In this document: piece after piece, positions 5,592-13,011 of the stretch | How positions within the stretch are numbered: position 1 is the first letter of the stretch | How the letters are laid out: each line of letters opens with the position of its first letter | Origin: CAYYHA01 sp964471535 | Lineage (GTDB): Bacteria; Myxococcota; Myxococcia; SLRQ01 | Length of the DNA: 14,629 bases | Direction of reading: 5' to 3' | Assembly (NCBI GenBank): GCA_964471535.1 | Contig: CAYYHA010000088.1 | Span: 1-14,629 of the forward strand | Translations under genes and position numbers: made by a program | Notes under the pieces: model-generated | Database searches by the model: none | The model's input: only the letters and a program-made list of their open reading frames with translations | What the model was told of the DNA's origin: nothing

Positions 5592-7304
5592 ATGATGGCG
5601 AAGCTCTTTCCACTCCTGGGTACGCTGCGCGGCTATCGCCGAGGCGATCTGGGTGCCGACCTCGTGGCCGGGCTCACCACCGGCGTGATGCTGGTGCCCC
5701 AGGCGATGGCCTACGCCATGCTCGCCGGTCTCCCGCCGGTGATGGGCCTCTATGCCTCGGTGGCACCGCTGGTGCTCTATGCCCTGTTGGGCACGGCCCG
5801 GGAGCTGGCCGTCGGCCCGGTGGCCATGGACTCCCTCCTGGTGGCTGCCGGCGTGGGGGTGATGGCAGCGAGCGGCAGCGACCGCTACCTGGAACTCGCG
5901 ATCCTACTCGCGCTGATGGTGGGGACGGTGGAGGTCGTCCTGGGCCTGCTGCGCGGCGGTTTCCTGGTGAACTTCCTGTCGGCGCCGGTGGTCGCTGGCT
6001 TCACCTCGGCGGCGGCGCTCATCATCGGCCTCAACCAGCTGGGGCACCTCCTCGGCATGCCGCTCTCGCGCTCCACCCACGTGCACCAGATCCTCGTCGA
6101 AGCGGCGGGAAAGCTCGGTGAGGTCAACCCGGTCACCGCCGCCATCGGCCTTTCGTCGGTGGCCGCGCTGCTCCTCATGCGGCGCTTCTCGCCCCGCCTG
6201 CCCCGGGCGCTGATCGTGGTGGGGGTGGCTACGCTCTTGACCGTGGCCTTCGGGCTCGAGCAGCACGGCGTCGCCATCGTCGGTGAGATTCCGCGAGGGC
6301 TGCCTTCGCCGCGGCTGGCCCTGCCCTCCTGGGACGACCTCTCCGCGCTCTTCCCCACCGCCTTGGCCATCGCGCTGGTCGGCTTCATGGAGGCCATCTC
6401 GGTGGCGAAGGCCTACGCGCTGCGGCGTGGCTACGAGTTGGACCCCAACCGGGAACTCGTGGCCCTGGGGGCCGCGAACCTGGGTGCGGGCCTCTTCGGT
6501 GGGTATCCCGTGACCGGAGGGTTTTCACGGACGGCGGTGAACGCGCAGGCGGGGGCACGGACCCAGCTTGCAGCGCTGGTCACCGCAAGCTTCGTTGCGC
6601 TGGTGCTTCTCTTCCTCACCCCTCTGCTCACCTCCATTCCCAAGGCGGTGCTCGCCGCCATCATCATGGCGGCCGTCTTCGGGCTCATCGACGTCGCCGA
6701 GGCCCGCCGTCTGTGGCGGGTGAAGCGGGGCGACCTCGCGCTGATGGGCCTGACCTTCCTCGCGACCCTCGCCGTCGGCATCCAGGAGGGGCTCGCGATC
6801 GGTGTGGGGGCCTCGCTATTGACCTTCATCGTGCGCAGTACCCGGCCCCACTGGGCCGTGCTCGGCCGGGTGCCCGGCACCGAGAGCTACCGCAACCTGG
6901 CCCGCCATCGGGATCTGGTCACCACCGAGGGGGTTCTGGTCCTCCGGATCGACGCCCAGCTCTACTTCGGGAACGTGAGCTTCCTCAAAGACACCGTGCG
7001 GCGCCTCGTGGCCGACCACCCCGGGGTCCAGGCGCTCGTGCTCGACGCCTCGAGCATCAACCAGCTCGATTCGAGCGCCGAGACGGCGCTCTCGACCCTC
7101 GCCGACGAGTTGCGCGATGCGGGCATCGATCTTCACCTCGCGCACGTAAAGGGGCCGGTGCTCGATGTCATGGAGCGATCCGGCCTGGTGGAGAAGCTGG
7201 GCCGGGACCACCTGCACGAGAGCGTGCACGACGCCGTGCAAGCAGCGGCACGAGAGGAAGGCGGGGCCTCCGAGCCGAACCTGCGCAAGCGCTCCCTGGC
7301 CTGA
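5592..7304 (+). CDS. SulP family anion permease with C-terminal STAS domain (second copy)
   Basis: A 570-residue membrane permease, clearly a paralogue of the one at 446 but quite divergent. The SulP motif region is at about residues 32-57 (GVMLVPQAMAYAMLAGLPPVMGLY), followed by the GPVAMDSLL segment and a long hydrophobic core to about residue 415. The STAS domain runs from about 444 to 560 and includes VLDASSINQLDSSAETAL, the loop with the conserved D-SS, closer to canonical STAS than in the first copy. ATG 5592 is followed at once by a second ATG at 5595; either could be used. It is divergent from the bEBP gene, with 110 bases between, and has a candidate sigma-54 promoter. The substrate is unknown; sulfate, thiosulfate or another anion linked to sulfur handling is inferred from context. 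Confidence 0.93.
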   Translation: MMAKLFPLLGTLRGYRRGDLGADLVAGLTTGVMLVPQAMAYAMLAGLPPVMGLYASVAPLVLYALLGTARELAVGPVAMDSLLVAAGVGVMAASGSDRYLELAILLALMVGTVEVVLGLLRGGFLVNFLSAPVVAGFTSAAALIIGLNQLGHLLGMPLSRSTHVHQILVEAAGKLGEVNPVTAAIGLSSVAALLLMRRFSPRLPRALIVVGVATLLTVAFGLEQHGVAIVGEIPRGLPSPRLALPSWDDLSALFPTALAIALVGFMEAISVAKAYALRRGYELDPNRELVALGAANLGAGLFGGYPVTGGFSRTAVNAQAGARTQLAALVTASFVALVLLFLTPLLTSIPKAVLAAIIMAAVFGLIDVAEARRLWRVKRGDLALMGLTFLATLAVGIQEGLAIGVGASLLTFIVRSTRPHWAVLGRVPGTESYRNLARHRDLVTTEGVLVLRIDAQLYFGNVSFLKDTVRRLVADHPGVQALVLDASSINQLDSSAETALSTLADELRDAGIDLHLAHVKGPVLDVMERSGLVEKLGRDHLHESVHDAVQAAAREEGGASEPNLRKRSLA

Positions 7305-7430
7305 CGCGCCGCCGCGCGGATCCAGGCGAGCGTCGCAGCGAGCGCGGTCGGCGACGGGGGCGCCTCGGCGGCGAGCCCGCGTAGCCACGCTCCGAAACGA
7401 ATCCCCAACCCAGAGAAGAAGGAGAGCCAA

Positions 7431-7766
7431 ATGTTCCGTCGCGTCTTCCGAAAAAGTTGGACCGATCTTCCGCCCAAGGCGGCCGCGGAGCGCCTGCAGG
7501 CGTTCCAGATCGTGGACGTGCGGCGGCCCGCCGAGTTCACCGGCGAACTCGGCCACCTCCCCGGTGCGCGGCTCGTTCCCCTCGACCGTCTCCCGGCGCA
7601 GATCGCCGAACTCGATCCCGGTCGACCGACCCTCGTGGTCTGCCGCTCCGGTGGACGCAGCGCCCGGGCGGCCAGCATGCTCGCGGCTGCCGGGTTCAGC
7701 GAGGTCTACAACCTCGATGGGGGCATGCTGGCCTGGAACGCCGAGGGGCGGCCGGTAGAGCGCTGA
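7431..7766 (+). CDS. Single-domain rhodanese-like sulfurtransferase
   Basis: A 111-residue protein made of one rhodanese domain. Conserved elements are IVDVRRPAEFTGELGHLPGA (27-46), the active-site loop CRSGGRS (71-77) with catalytic Cys71, and the C-terminal VYNLDGGMLAWNAEGRPV. No signal peptide is seen, so it should act in the cytoplasm, moving sulfane sulfur between thiosulfate, persulfides and acceptors such as glutathione. AAGGAGAG at 7419-7426 is an excellent ribosome site four bases before the ATG. It lies 126 bases after the permease, a stretch in which I see no clear promoter or terminator, so it may be co-transcribed. It would complement the neighbouring MBL-fold enzyme, whose relatives are sometimes fused to rhodanese. 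Confidence 0.92.
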   Translation: MFRRVFRKSWTDLPPKAAAERLQAFQIVDVRRPAEFTGELGHLPGARLVPLDRLPAQIAELDPGRPTLVVCRSGGRSARAASMLAAAGFSEVYNLDGGMLAWNAEGRPVER

Positions 7767-7789
7767 GGTCGAGGCGCAGCGCCCGGTCT

Positions 7790-7805
7790 GTTTCATCGTG
7801 TCGCA
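7790..7805. promoter_or_regulatory. Candidate bEBP upstream activating site C
   Basis: The plus strand reads GTTTCATCGTGTCGCA; on the minus strand it is TGCGAC-N4-TGAAAC, like sites A and B. It lies in the rhodanese-UspA gap, 135 bases before the candidate -24 box at 7941. That is 64 bases (about six helical turns) more than the 71 bases seen at sites A and B. Confidence 0.35.
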
Positions 7806-7940
7806 ACGGCGCGAAGCAGGCGGACCGACCCCCTTTGGACAGCTGCGGCCTGCGGCCCCTGTGCCCGCCCCGTGGGCGGTGACCGGCAGTCGCCGGCCCC
7901 AAAAGCGGGCGGGCGTGGGGGCGGCAGGGGGCAGCCAGAT

Positions 7941-7956
7941 TGGCAAGCCGTGTGCA
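7941..7956 (+). promoter_or_regulatory. Candidate sigma-54 promoter of the UspA gene (P3)
   Basis: TGGCAAGCCGTGTGCA has GG-N10-GC spacing and two mismatches to the sigma-54 consensus. The predicted transcription start is near 7967, immediately before the CAGGAGGT ribosome site (7968-7975) of the gene beginning at 7983, a sensible layout. It would place the stress protein in the same regulon as the sulfur operon. Confidence 0.5.
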
Positions 7957-7982
7957 ATGCACACGGGCAGGAGGTGATTCCC

Positions 7983-8807
7983 ATGCCAGAGGCCTCGACG
8001 ATCCGGGTCATCGCGCATCCCACCGACCTTCAGCCGGGCAGCGAAGAGGTCTTTGCCCACGCGCTGGCCCTCGCGCTCGCGACGGGGGCAACCCTCCACA
8101 CCGTGCATGCCCGCATCCCCGGTGAGGCAGCGGCGGTGCCGATGCACGACGCAAAGGCCCTTCTCTCCCGCTGGGGCAAGGAGGCCGCCCTCCGCTACGA
8201 GGCCCGTGTCCTCGAATGCTGCGAGGATCCCGTGGACACCCTGCTCCACGATCTGCGTCCGCTAAACCCCGACCTCATCGTCGCCGGACGGCGGCACCTG
8301 CCAACGCGTCGCCTGCTCCACCGCAACGTGGGGACGGCGCTGGCCCGCAACCTCCGGAAGCCGGCGCTCTTCCTCCCTCAGGGTGCGCCGGGCTTCGTGG
8401 ACGCCGACACCGGGGCCCTACACCTCCACCGGATCCTGGTCCCGGCCGAGGGCCCCACCGAGGTCGCGGTCGCCCTCGAGCCCCTCGCGGAGATCCTTGC
8501 CGCCGCGGGCCACCCGGAGGTCGACGTCGTGCTCTTCCACGTGGGCGACGGCAGCGTCCTCGATGCGATCGACCCACGCCCCATCGCGGGGGCCACCTAC
8601 CATCGGAAGCATCGGAGCGGTCCCCTCGAGGCGACGATCTTGCGCGAGGCGGACGAAATGAACGCAGATCTGGTGGTGATGGCGACCCATCCCCGCCACG
8701 GGCTCTTCGAGCAGCTCCGCGGTAGCCACACCGAGCACGTCAGTGGCAAGACCACGCACCCCGTGCTCTCGGTCCCCCTCGAGGAAGCGGGCGTCGGTGC
8801 GGGCTAG
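7983..8807 (+). CDS. Tandem universal stress protein (two UspA domains)
   Basis: A 274-residue cytoplasmic protein with two Usp domains, about residues 6-132 and 148-265. Domain 1 starts IRVIAHPTDL and ends NPDLIVAGRRHLP...RKPALFLP. Domain 2 starts HRILVPAEG and ends ADLVVMATHPRHGLFEQLRGSHTEHV...HPVLSVP. The nucleotide-binding pattern G-x2-G-x9-G-S/T is degenerate in both, so ATP binding is doubtful. ATG 7983 is chosen for the strong CAGGAGGT site 7-8 bases upstream; the same frame is open further upstream but has no homology there. A candidate sigma-54 promoter sits at 7941. Its role is probably stress or redox adaptation linked to the sulfur genes, by context only. Its last four bases overlap the convergent gene. 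Confidence 0.88.
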   Translation: MPEASTIRVIAHPTDLQPGSEEVFAHALALALATGATLHTVHARIPGEAAAVPMHDAKALLSRWGKEAALRYEARVLECCEDPVDTLLHDLRPLNPDLIVAGRRHLPTRRLLHRNVGTALARNLRKPALFLPQGAPGFVDADTGALHLHRILVPAEGPTEVAVALEPLAEILAAAGHPEVDVVLFHVGDGSVLDAIDPRPIAGATYHRKHRSGPLEATILREADEMNADLVVMATHPRHGLFEQLRGSHTEHVSGKTTHPVLSVPLEEAGVGAG

Positions 8808-9409
8808 CCCTCCGAGGCGCCGCCCTCCAGGGTGATCCCCATCTTCTTTAGCGCGTCGCGGGTGAGCGCCTCGATGTCGTCGCCTGCCTTCTCGATCTCC
8901 TGCCGAAGCCGCGCGTGGCGGGCTGCATCCTCTTCGGGGTCGTCCTCGGCCTCCTCGACCAGGGCCCTCCACTTGGCCTCCAGCTCGTCTGCAGCCACGT
9001 CGCCGGCGTTTCGCAGATGGTCGGCGATCGGCCCGAGGTGGCGGTAGAGGCGCTCCCAGCGGTCGCGCAGCTCCATCATCGCGAGGTGTGCCTGCAGCCG
9101 CGTCTCGTCGTCGGTGACCTCGCGGGCAGCCCTTCGCAGCTCGGCGGCCATGTGCGACAGGCGGGGGCGTACCTTTTCCTCCCACGCTGCCCGCGCGTCC
9201 ATGCCCGCAAGGTGCATCTTCAGGTTGAGGCGGTCGATGAAGGCCTCGAGCTTCTCCGCTGTCTCCTCGCCCGCCCGCCGCACCGCCTGCGTCTGTTCGG
9301 GCCCGTCGGCGCGGGACGGGGCCTCTGGCTCCCGTGCCGCCTGGCGCTGCTCCGCCGGGCTCGCTGCGTTCGCCGTCTCGGCCTCATGCTCCTGCTTCGT
9401 ATCGCTCAT
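8804..9409 (-). CDS. Charged alpha-helical protein with internal repeat, function unknown
   Basis: A 201-residue, Glu/Arg/Ala-rich soluble protein; I do not recognise a family. Residues 1-45 are polar and probably disordered. Residues 46-190 look like long helices or coiled coil. Two segments repeat about 42 residues apart: HLAGMDARAAWE (from 66) and HLAMMELRDRWE (from 108), each followed about 20 residues later by an LRRA/LRNA sequence, which suggests a duplicated helical hairpin. A weaker third copy may be DELEAKWRALVEE (141-153). ATG 9409 is chosen because GGAGGAGAG lies just upstream on the minus strand; the frame extends 28 more codons without likely coding character. No signal peptide or membrane segment is seen. 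The stop overlaps the UspA stop by four bases, with no room for a terminator. Confidence 0.8.
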   Translation of the reverse strand: MSDTKQEHEAETANAASPAEQRQAAREPEAPSRADGPEQTQAVRRAGEETAEKLEAFIDRLNLKMHLAGMDARAAWEEKVRPRLSHMAAELRRAAREVTDDETRLQAHLAMMELRDRWERLYRHLGPIADHLRNAGDVAADELEAKWRALVEEAEDDPEEDAARHARLRQEIEKAGDDIEALTRDALKKMGITLEGGASEG

Positions 9410-9532
9410 CGACTCTCCTCCGGTGAAGGATGGCTCGGCGCGCCATGTCCTCAAGGTAAGCGGAATCGGCGCCGCGCAAGGCGGCGTGCGCACCGCCGGC
9501 GCCTTCGCCGCTGCAGGCGTGGCCGCGCTTGC

Positions 9533-9796
9533 CTAGCCGCCCGCGTCCTGCTGCTCCTCGGGCCCGGCTCCGAAGAGCGCCTGCAACGCCCCGACGAGGG
9601 TGAGTCCGCCCCCACCGACCGCCACGACGATGAGCCCCACCCAGACGGCGCGGCCCAAGGCGACCGCTAGGGCCGGGTGCTCGTCGCGCAGCACGAAGAA
9701 GCCCATGGCCGCAACGAGGGCGACCATGCCCGCAAGGAGGGTGAGATAGGTCACGATGCGCCGGGGCCCGAAGCGCGCTCTCTTGGCCTGCGTCAC
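9533..9796 (-). CDS. Small two-helix membrane protein, function unknown
   Basis: An 87-residue protein with a basic N-terminus (MTQAKRARFGPRR) and two hydrophobic segments, about residues 15-36 and 46-75, the second glycine-rich (IVVAVGGGGLTLVGAL). It is predicted to be an inner-membrane hairpin with the basic end in the cytoplasm. The start is GTG at 9796, with GAGGA about eight bases upstream on the minus strand. It lies 55 bases downstream of menB and 123 bases upstream of the helical-protein gene, all on the minus strand, so they could share a transcript. No family was recognised. Confidence 0.7.
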   Translation of the reverse strand: MTQAKRARFGPRRIVTYLTLLAGMVALVAAMGFFVLRDEHPALAVALGRAVWVGLIVVAVGGGGLTLVGALQALFGAGPEEQQDAGG

Positions 9797-9851
9797 GGCT
9801 GCATCCTCGTCCCCGGAACCGACGGGGTCAAGCGGATGGGGTGCGGATGCT

Positions 9852-10799
9852 TCAATAGTACCAGGGGAAGCGGCGGAAGTCCTTGGGCCGCTTCTCGAGA
9901 AAGGCGTCCCGGCCCTCCTTGGCCTCCTCGGTCATGTAGGCCAGGCGCGTGGCCTCGCCGGCGAAGAGCTGCTGGCCCACCAAGCCGTCGTCGACCAGGT
10001 TGAAGGCGTACTTCAGCATGCGCTGGGCCGTGGGGCTCTTGGCGTTGATTTCCCGCGCCCACTCGAGGGCGAAGCGCTCGAGTTCGGCGTGGGGGACCAC
10101 CGCGTTGACCATCCCCATCTGATGGGCCTCCTCGGCGGTGTAGGTGCGGCCGACGAAGAAGATCTCCCGTGCCCGCTTCTGTCCCACCATCCGGGCCAGG
10201 TAGGCGCTGCCGTAGCCACCGTCGAAGCTGGCCACGTCGGCGTCGGTCTGCTTGAAGCGCGCGTGCTCCCGGCTGGCGAGGGTGAGGTCACAGACCACGT
10301 GGAGGCTGTGCCCGCCGCCGACCGCCCAGCCGGGCACCACCGCAATGACGACCTTGGGCATGAAGCGGATGAGCCGCTGGCACTCGAGGATGTGGAGGCG
10401 GCCGAGGCGCGCCTTTGCCGCCTTCTCCCCCGCCTCGGTGGCGCCGCCGCCTTCCTCGTCCTCGTAGCGGTAGCCGTCGGGGCCGCGGATGCGCTGGTCG
10501 CCGCCGGAACAGAAGGCCCAGCCTCCGTCCTTGGGCGACGGCCCGTTCCCGGTGAGGAGCACGCAGCCCACGTCCGCAGTGGTGCGCGCGTGGTCGAGGG
10601 CCAGGTAGAGCTCGTCGACGGTGCGCGGCCGGAAGGCGTTGCGTACCTCCGGGCGGTCGAAGGCGATGCGCACCGTGCCCTGGTCCACGGCCCGGTGGTA
10701 GGTGATGTCCTGGAACTCGAAGCCCTCGACGGGGCGCCACGCCTCCGGGTCGAAGATCTCGGAGACCTTGCTCGCGGGCCGATGCGTCGTGGAAGCCAT
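9852..10799 (-). CDS. menB: 1,4-dihydroxy-2-naphthoyl-CoA synthase (menaquinone biosynthesis)
   Basis: A crotonase-fold enzyme that cyclises o-succinylbenzoyl-CoA to DHNA-CoA in menaquinone synthesis; 315 residues, like the longer actinobacterial MenB. Landmarks are AFCSGGDQRIRG (95-106), GWAVGGGHSLHVVCDL (157-172) for the oxyanion hole, QTDADVASFDGG (184-195) and the family-specific tail RDAFLEKRPKDFRRFPWYY. Asp186 occupies the place where bicarbonate-dependent E. coli-type enzymes have Gly, so this is a type II, bicarbonate-independent form as in Mycobacterium tuberculosis (its Asp185). Ser191, Asp193 and Tyr288 match its Ser190, Asp192 and Tyr287. The start is ATG 10799; there is no Shine-Dalgarno, but a promoter-like TTTTCA-N17-TAGGCT ends eight bases before it. 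No other men genes are in the window. Confidence 0.96.
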   Translation of the reverse strand: MASTTHRPASKVSEIFDPEAWRPVEGFEFQDITYHRAVDQGTVRIAFDRPEVRNAFRPRTVDELYLALDHARTTADVGCVLLTGNGPSPKDGGWAFCSGGDQRIRGPDGYRYEDEEGGGATEAGEKAAKARLGRLHILECQRLIRFMPKVVIAVVPGWAVGGGHSLHVVCDLTLASREHARFKQTDADVASFDGGYGSAYLARMVGQKRAREIFFVGRTYTAEEAHQMGMVNAVVPHAELERFALEWAREINAKSPTAQRMLKYAFNLVDDGLVGQQLFAGEATRLAYMTEEAKEGRDAFLEKRPKDFRRFPWYY

Positions 10800-10807
10800 G
10801 GCGGTGG

Positions 10808-10836
10808 AGCCTAGCGGGCAGCGCGGGCACTGAAAA
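10808..10836 (-). promoter_or_regulatory. Putative promoter of menB, leaderless type
   Basis: On the minus strand TTTTCA (10836-10831), a 17-base spacer and TAGGCT (10813-10808) resemble -35/-10 boxes. The -10 ends eight bases before the menB ATG, so transcription would begin at or next to the start codon. The same TAGGCT precedes the divergent gene at 10973. Confidence 0.45.
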
Positions 10837-10934
10837 GGCGCGCGGCCCGGTCGGAGCAGCCGTGCCGGCCCGGCCGCCCGGGCGTTCGCCGCCTCGCCGC
10901 CAGGCCGGCGCGGACCCGCCCGCGCCCATGCAGC

Positions 10935-10963
10935 GTTTCTGTCGCGTCGTTTCGGAGTAGGCT
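10935..10963 (+). promoter_or_regulatory. Putative promoter of the accessory/GMC gene pair, leaderless type
   Basis: TAGGCT at 10958-10963 lies nine bases before ATG 10973, with GTTTCT (17-base spacer) or TTTCTG (16-base spacer) as a weak -35. No ribosome site is visible. It is the mirror image of the menB arrangement across the 173-base divergent gap. Confidence 0.35.
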
Positions 10964-10972
10964 TCTCCGCCG

Positions 10973-11431
10973 ATGGCGCGGGCGCTGGCCGAACGACAGA
11001 AGCGAGCGATGGGGGCGATCGCCGAGGCGATCTTCCTCGGTTCCACCGGAGCGCCCGATGCGGAGCGGATCCGGTGGTTGATCGAGGACGTTGCCGATCT
11101 CCTGCAGCGGGTCGGCGGCAAGCCACGCCGCCTCATCGTGTGGATGGTGCGCCTCGTCTCCGTGGTGGGGCCGATCCTGGTCGGCACGCTGCCGCCGTTC
11201 CGGCGCCTGCCGGTGGGCAGGCGCGCGAGAGCGCTCGAGCGGATGGAGGGCTCCCGGCTCCTCTCGGGGCCGGTGCTGGCGCTCAAGGCGATCTTCTGCG
11301 TCGTCTGGTACGAGCACCCCGACTCGGCCCGCGAGATCGGCTACGACGGGGCCTGCGTCCTCTCCCTGCCTCCCGGGGGGGACGCGCCTTTGCCCCGAGC
11401 GGAGGCAGGGGTGGAGGAGGGCGCTCCGTGA
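10973..11431 (+). CDS. Small accessory-like protein encoded before a GMC oxidoreductase
   Basis: A 152-residue protein. The region WMVRLVSVVGPILVGTLPPFRRL (57-79) is partly hydrophobic; it is followed by RRARALERM, LALKAIFCVVWYEHPDSAREIGYDG. This layout resembles the N-terminal, non-catalytic region of long-chain-alcohol-oxidase/cholesterol-oxidase-like GMC enzymes and the small gluconate dehydrogenase subunit 3-like proteins that accompany GMC subunits. That assignment is from pattern memory, not a proven match. The ATG start is preceded by a leaderless-type promoter. The stop overlaps the GTG of the GMC gene (GTGA), so the two products are probably made together and may form a complex. Confidence 0.75.
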   Translation: MARALAERQKRAMGAIAEAIFLGSTGAPDAERIRWLIEDVADLLQRVGGKPRRLIVWMVRLVSVVGPILVGTLPPFRRLPVGRRARALERMEGSRLLSGPVLALKAIFCVVWYEHPDSAREIGYDGACVLSLPPGGDAPLPRAEAGVEEGAP

Positions 11432-12954
11432 TCCTCGATGCCTCGGAAGGTGGCGGGGATCTCGATCTCGCCTGTGACGCGGTGGTCGTGGGCTCTGGTG
11501 CCGGTGGGGCGGTCGTGGCCGCCGAGCTCGCCGAGGCAGGACAGGAGGTGGTGATCCTCGAGGAGGGCGCCCACCATCCTCCCGAGGTCTATGGGCGCAT
11601 GCGCCCCTCGGAGCACATGCGTCACCTGTGGCGCGAAGGCGGGATGACCTTCGCGCTGGGGGTGGGCGACTCGCCGCTCATCAACGTGACGATGGGCCGG
11701 GCGCTCGGTGGAAGCTCCCTGCTCACCGGGGGGGTGTGCTTTCGGGTGCCCGAGCAGGTTCTCGCGGTTTGGCACCGGGAGCATCGCCTCCCAGAGATGA
11801 CCCCGAAGGCGATGGAGCCCTACTTCGAGGAGGTGGAGCGCATCTGCCACGTGGAGACGGTGCCCGAGTCGATGCGGTCGCGCTCCACGGTGCTCTTCGG
11901 CGAGGGGCTCGCCCGCCTCGGGCACCGCCTGAAGCCCATCCGTCGCAACACGCGAGGCTGCCAGGGGGCGAGCCGCTGCAACTTCGGCTGCCCCCACGGC
12001 GCGAAGCTCTCGGTGGACCTCACCTTCCTCCCGCGGGCCTACGCAGCCGGCGCCCGGGCCTACACGCGCTGCCTGGTGGAGCGTGTGACACACCGGGGCG
12101 GGCATGTGAGCGGGGTGAAAGGGCGCATCCTGGGGGCCGACGGCCGGTCCCGCGGGCGGCTCTCGGTGCGGGCCCGGCGGGTGGTCCTGGCCGCCGGCGC
12201 CTACCACACACCCCTCATCCTCCTGCGAAGCGGCGTGGGCCGCGCGAGCGGCCAGGTGGGACGCAACCTCACCCTGCACCCAGCGTTTCGCGTCATGGCC
12301 GTCTTCGACGAGCGCGTGGAGGGCTGGCGAGGCGCCCTGCAGAGTGCCTACAGCGACGCCTTCGAGGGGGATCGCTTCACCCTGATGAGCCTCTTCGTCC
12401 CGCCCGGCGTCCTGGCCGCCACACAGAAGGGCATCGGCCCCGATCACCACCTCCGCGCCCGCCAGATCCCCCACATGACGATCTTCGGCGGTCTCATTCA
12501 CGACGAGGGCGGCGGCCGGGTGCGCCGGGGCCTCGGCCGCGAGCCGCTCGTCACCTATCGCATGTCGTCCAAGGACCGCGCGGCGGTGCCCAAGATCATG
12601 CGGACCATGGCCCGGATCTGGTTCGAGGCGGGTGCGCGGGAGGTGGTGCTGCCCATCCTCGGGCTGCCGCCCGTCGGCCCCGACGACCTGCAGCGCATTG
12701 ACCTCGAGCACGTCCCCATGAAGCGCTACGAGTGCGCCAGTCAGCATCCCCTGGGCAGCTGCCGCATGGGCGCCGAGGCCCAAAGATCGGTGGTGGACCC
12801 CAATGGCCGCGCCTGGGATCTGGAGGAGCTGTGGATCGCCGATGGCAGCGTGATCCCCACCAGCCTCGGCGTGAACCCTCAGCTCACCATCATGTCCATG
12901 GCCCTGCGCATCGCCCGCAAGATGATCGAGCAGCCCCTTCCACGCACTGCCTGA
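11428..12954 (+). CDS. GMC family FAD-dependent oxidoreductase
   Basis: A 508-residue flavoprotein oxidising an alcohol-type substrate. Dinucleotide-binding strand VVVGSGAGGAVVAAELA (19-35) binds FAD; ALGGSSLLTGGVCFRVP (92-108) is the GMC signature region. A cysteine cluster with C-x5-C-x3-C spacing (Cys178, Cys184, Cys188, in CNFGCPHGAK) is typical of the long-chain-alcohol/cholesterol-oxidase branch. C-terminal SQHPLGSCRMG with His440 and GVNPQLTI with Asn483 supply the usual catalytic His/Asn pair. No signal peptide is seen. The GTG start at 11428 overlaps the preceding stop and has GGAGG runs shortly upstream; the longer open frame from 11074 overlaps the previous gene and lacks homology. 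The substrate is not known; long-chain alcohols or sterol-like compounds are possible. Confidence 0.92.
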   Translation: MILDASEGGGDLDLACDAVVVGSGAGGAVVAAELAEAGQEVVILEEGAHHPPEVYGRMRPSEHMRHLWREGGMTFALGVGDSPLINVTMGRALGGSSLLTGGVCFRVPEQVLAVWHREHRLPEMTPKAMEPYFEEVERICHVETVPESMRSRSTVLFGEGLARLGHRLKPIRRNTRGCQGASRCNFGCPHGAKLSVDLTFLPRAYAAGARAYTRCLVERVTHRGGHVSGVKGRILGADGRSRGRLSVRARRVVLAAGAYHTPLILLRSGVGRASGQVGRNLTLHPAFRVMAVFDERVEGWRGALQSAYSDAFEGDRFTLMSLFVPPGVLAATQKGIGPDHHLRARQIPHMTIFGGLIHDEGGGRVRRGLGREPLVTYRMSSKDRAAVPKIMRTMARIWFEAGAREVVLPILGLPPVGPDDLQRIDLEHVPMKRYECASQHPLGSCRMGAEAQRSVVDPNGRAWDLEELWIADGSVIPTSLGVNPQLTIMSMALRIARKMIEQPLPRTA

Positions 12955-12973
12955 AGGGGTGCAGCGAGGGGGC

Positions 12974-13002
12974 TTTTCGTGGGCCCGCCGCCGGCCTATC
13001 TT
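12974..13002 (+). promoter_or_regulatory. Putative promoter of ctaA, leaderless type
   Basis: TTTTCG (12974-12979), a 17-base spacer and TATCTT (12997-13002) precede the ATG by nine bases. The -35 closely resembles that of menB (TTTTCA). No Shine-Dalgarno is present. Confidence 0.4.
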
Positions 13003-13011
13003 CCCTGCGCC

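Noticed and set aside
5761..5776. TGGCACCGCTGGTGCT, a further sigma-54-like match
   Set aside because: It lies inside the second SulP coding region with no gene start downstream; kept only as a measure of chance background.
7840..7860. GGCC-TGC-GGCC hairpin in the rhodanese-UspA gap as a terminator
   Set aside because: Short stem with a 3-base loop and no T-run; such palindromes are common at this GC content.
10931..10953. GTTTCT/GTTTCG repeats before the 10973 gene as a fourth bEBP site
   Set aside because: It lacks the TGAAAC and TGCRAC half-sites and no -24/-12 promoter follows.
12934..12959. Inverted repeat CCCCTT/AAGGGG around the GMC stop codon as a terminator
   Set aside because: Only six paired bases, a 14-base loop and no T-run directly after it; the nearest TTTT at 12974 fits the ctaA -35 box better.
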